DNA of 64,000 bases, taken from positions 310,001 to 374,000 of the forward strand of contig CAWJJM010000010.1 in the NCBI GenBank assembly GCA_963843275.1. Reading direction: 5' to 3'. This DNA is from CAWJJM01 sp963843275 (lineage in GTDB: Bacteria > Acidobacteriota > Thermoanaerobaculia > Multivoradales > JBCCEF01). A program made the translations under genes and the position numbers. The notes under the pieces are model-generated. The model was given only the letters and a program-made list of their open reading frames with translations, ran no database searches and was not told the DNA's origin. Shown here one piece after another: positions 62,885 through 64,000 of the stretch (positions within the stretch are counted from its first letter, which is position 1; each line of letters opens with the position of its first letter).

Positions 62885-63546
62885 GCCGCCCTCCGCGGGG
62901 CGGGGCCCGGCGGCGGGGCGGCCCGGCGGGCGGCGAGACCGAGGCGGCGGCGCTGCTCGATCCACGGCGCCACCACCCTCGCCACGTCGCGGGCGAGGCG
63001 GGCGTAGCCGGCGGCGTTGGGATGGATCGGATCGCTCTTCAGCTCGGGGCTGCGCAGGATGCGGTTGATGCTGCCGGCGAGCAGCGGCACCTCCAGGTCG
63101 TCGGCCAGGCGCTCGAACATGGCGCGGTGGTCGCCGCCGAACGGCCCGTGGACCTCGAGCAGCAACGGCACCGCGCCGGCGTCGAGGATCCCCTGCACGA
63201 TGTGGCGCAGGTTGGCCTCGGTCTCGGCCACGGGGACCCGGCGGAGCAGGTCGTTGCCGCCCAGCTCGACGACGACCAGCCAGGGATCGCGCGCCAGCAC
63301 CCCGTCGAGCCGGCGCAGCGCCTGCGCCGAGGTGTCCCCGGGCACCCCGGCGTTGACCACCGGCACGCCGAGGATCTCCGCGAGCCGCGCCGGGTAGGCC
63401 GCGTCGGGAGCGGCTCCGGTGCCGGCGGTGATCGAGTCGCCGAGGCAGACGATCCCGTGACCCGGAGAGGCCAGGTTGGGGACGGCGGGGCCGCGGCACG
63501 CGAGGGCCAGGGCGGCCAGCGCCAGGGTCGGGGCGAGCGCTCGCAC
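62881..63546 (-). CDS. GDSL/SGNH-hydrolase lipoprotein (TesA-like), 221 aa
   Basis: Lysophospholipase/thioesterase family. SGNH blocks: IVCLGDSITAGTG (Ser), NAGVPGD (Gly), VVELGGNDLLR (Asn) and SDPIHPNAAGYARLA (Asp/His). The N-terminus MRALAPTLALAALALACRGP ends in a lipobox (Cys17). Start GTG 63546 is supported by TAGGAT 7 nt upstream; the longer frame is Gly/Arg-rich and lacks a signal. Coupled to pgeF. Confidence 0.87.
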   Translation of the reverse strand: MRALAPTLALAALALACRGPAVPNLASPGHGIVCLGDSITAGTGAAPDAAYPARLAEILGVPVVNAGVPGDTSAQALRRLDGVLARDPWLVVVELGGNDLLRRVPVAETEANLRHIVQGILDAGAVPLLLEVHGPFGGDHRAMFERLADDLEVPLLAGSINRILRSPELKSDPIHPNAAGYARLARDVARVVAPWIEQRRRLGLAARRAAPPPGPAPRRAA

Positions 63547-63553
63547 GGAGCCG

Positions 63554-63559
63554 ATCCTA
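63554..63559 (-). promoter_or_regulatory. -10 box TAGGAT, leaderless type, for the GDSL lipoprotein gene
   Basis: TAGGAT ends 7 nt before GTG 63546 on the minus strand. Confidence 0.5.
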
Positions 63560-63627
63560 CGCCGCCCGACGCCGTCGCGCCCCCCACCTGGCCACCCGCG
63601 GGGGCCGGAGGAGCGGGGGTGGCGCGG

Positions 63628-63633
63628 TAGACT
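63628..63633 (+). promoter_or_regulatory. -10 box TAGACT, leaderless type, for gatB
   Basis: TAGACT ends 7 nt (ACCGCCG) before ATG 63641. No Shine-Dalgarno sequence next to the ATG. Confidence 0.5.
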
Positions 63634-63640
63634 ACCGCCG

Positions 63641-64000
63641 ATGCCCCCGCCGCCGGTCATCGGCCTCGAGGTCCACATCCAGCTCCGCACCTCGACGAAG
63701 ATGTTCTGCCGCTGCCCGAACCGCTTCGGGGCGGCGCCCAACACGCTGATCTGCCCGGTGTGCCTGGGCTATCCGGGCACCCTCCCGGTCCTCAACCGGC
63801 GCGCCGTCGAGCTCGCCGCCCGCTTGGCACTCGCCCTCGGCGCCGACGTCCGGCCGCGCTCCGCCTTCGCCCGCAAGAGCTACTTCTACCCCGACCTTCC
63901 CAAGGGGTACCAGATCACCCAGCACGACGAGCCGTTGGCGACCGGTGGCACCCTGCCGCTCGCCGACCCCCGGCGCAGCGTGCGGCTGCGCCGCCTCCAT
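63641..64000 (+). CDS. gatB: Asp/Glu-tRNA amidotransferase subunit B, N-terminal 120 aa (cut by window end)
   Basis: GLEVHIQLRTSTKMFCRCPNRFG and LICPVCLGYPGTLPVLN give the N-terminal signature and zinc-type Cys pairs, and FARKSYFYPDLPKGYQITQ is the kinase-domain block of GatB. With GatA and GatC it converts Glu-tRNA-Gln or Asp-tRNA-Asn to the amide form. The rest of the gene is outside the window. Confidence 0.92.
   Translation, partial: MPPPPVIGLEVHIQLRTSTKMFCRCPNRFGAAPNTLICPVCLGYPGTLPVLNRRAVELAARLALALGADVRPRSAFARKSYFYPDLPKGYQITQHDEPLATGGTLPLADPRRSVRLRRLH

Overview
The window is about 64 kb of very GC-rich DNA (roughly 74% by eye) packed with short-gap or overlapping genes on both strands. 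It comes from a diderm, aerobic-type heterotroph. Evidence: outer-membrane machinery (BamD, a CpoB/YbgF-like protein, two large TonB-dependent receptors, one Oar-like with an N-terminal carboxypeptidase-regulatory domain), a TatA-like protein, aconitase A, RseP, queuosine genes and GatB (indirect Gln/Asn-tRNA charging). Oar-like receptors, codon bias and gene style suggest Acidobacteriota (Thermoanaerobaculia-like). This is inference; no rRNA gene is present to prove it.

Layout. 1-5.3 kb: end of a serine hydrolase, two uncharacterised proteins, an ATP-grasp protein fused to a SET domain, and an acetyl/propionyl-CoA synthetase. 5.4-11.3 kb: a secreted protein, a BtuF-BtuD-BtuC-type importer, an FAH-family enzyme, a HAD protein and a VOC-domain lipoprotein. 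11.7-14.8 kb: the Oar-like receptor. 14.9-25.5 kb: a nine-gene minus-strand operon (TetR, TonB receptor, SDR, FabH-like protein, acyl-CoA ligase, alpha/beta hydrolase, SCP2-type thiolase, alpha/beta hydrolase, MFS transporter), which looks like one regulated uptake, activation and processing pathway for a hydrophobic carboxylic substrate. 25.6-28.4 kb: a minus-strand operon YqgE-Nudix-holin-like-SDR-cytochrome c-small protein. 28.5-33.7 kb: acnA, a structured intergenic region, an epimerase-like SDR, queD-queE. 33.7-37.7 kb: membrane proteins and a degenerate ApbE homologue. 37.9-41.3 kb: argS operon with a lysophospholipid acyltransferase-like protein. 41.4-44.6 kb: macro-domain protein, a repeat-rich spacer, and apgM/KDPG-aldolase operon. 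44.7-47.8 kb: trmJ-like gene divergent from a UvrD/PcrA helicase gene broken by nine lesions. 47.9-56.5 kb: GNAT, truA, uppS-cdsA, rseP-nfo, PASTA-rpe-bamD-cpoB. 56.6-64 kb: LysM protein, Fis-like regulator, lytic transglycosylase, tatA, a sugar-kinase-like APH protein, rlmN, GDSL esterase-pgeF, and the start of gatB.

The most striking genome-scale signal is regulatory. At least 15 genes carry a TAnnnT hexamer (most often TAGACT or a one-base variant) ending only 6 to 12 nt before the start codon, usually without a Shine-Dalgarno sequence. This implies abundant leaderless or near-leaderless transcription. Other points worth a second look are the ATP-grasp/SET fusion, the FabH-like protein that keeps the Cys but has lost the His and Asn of the active site, the GGA-rich structured spacer after acnA, and the cloverleaf-like repeat near 42.0 kb. 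No rRNA, tRNA, CRISPR array, transposase or phage gene was found.
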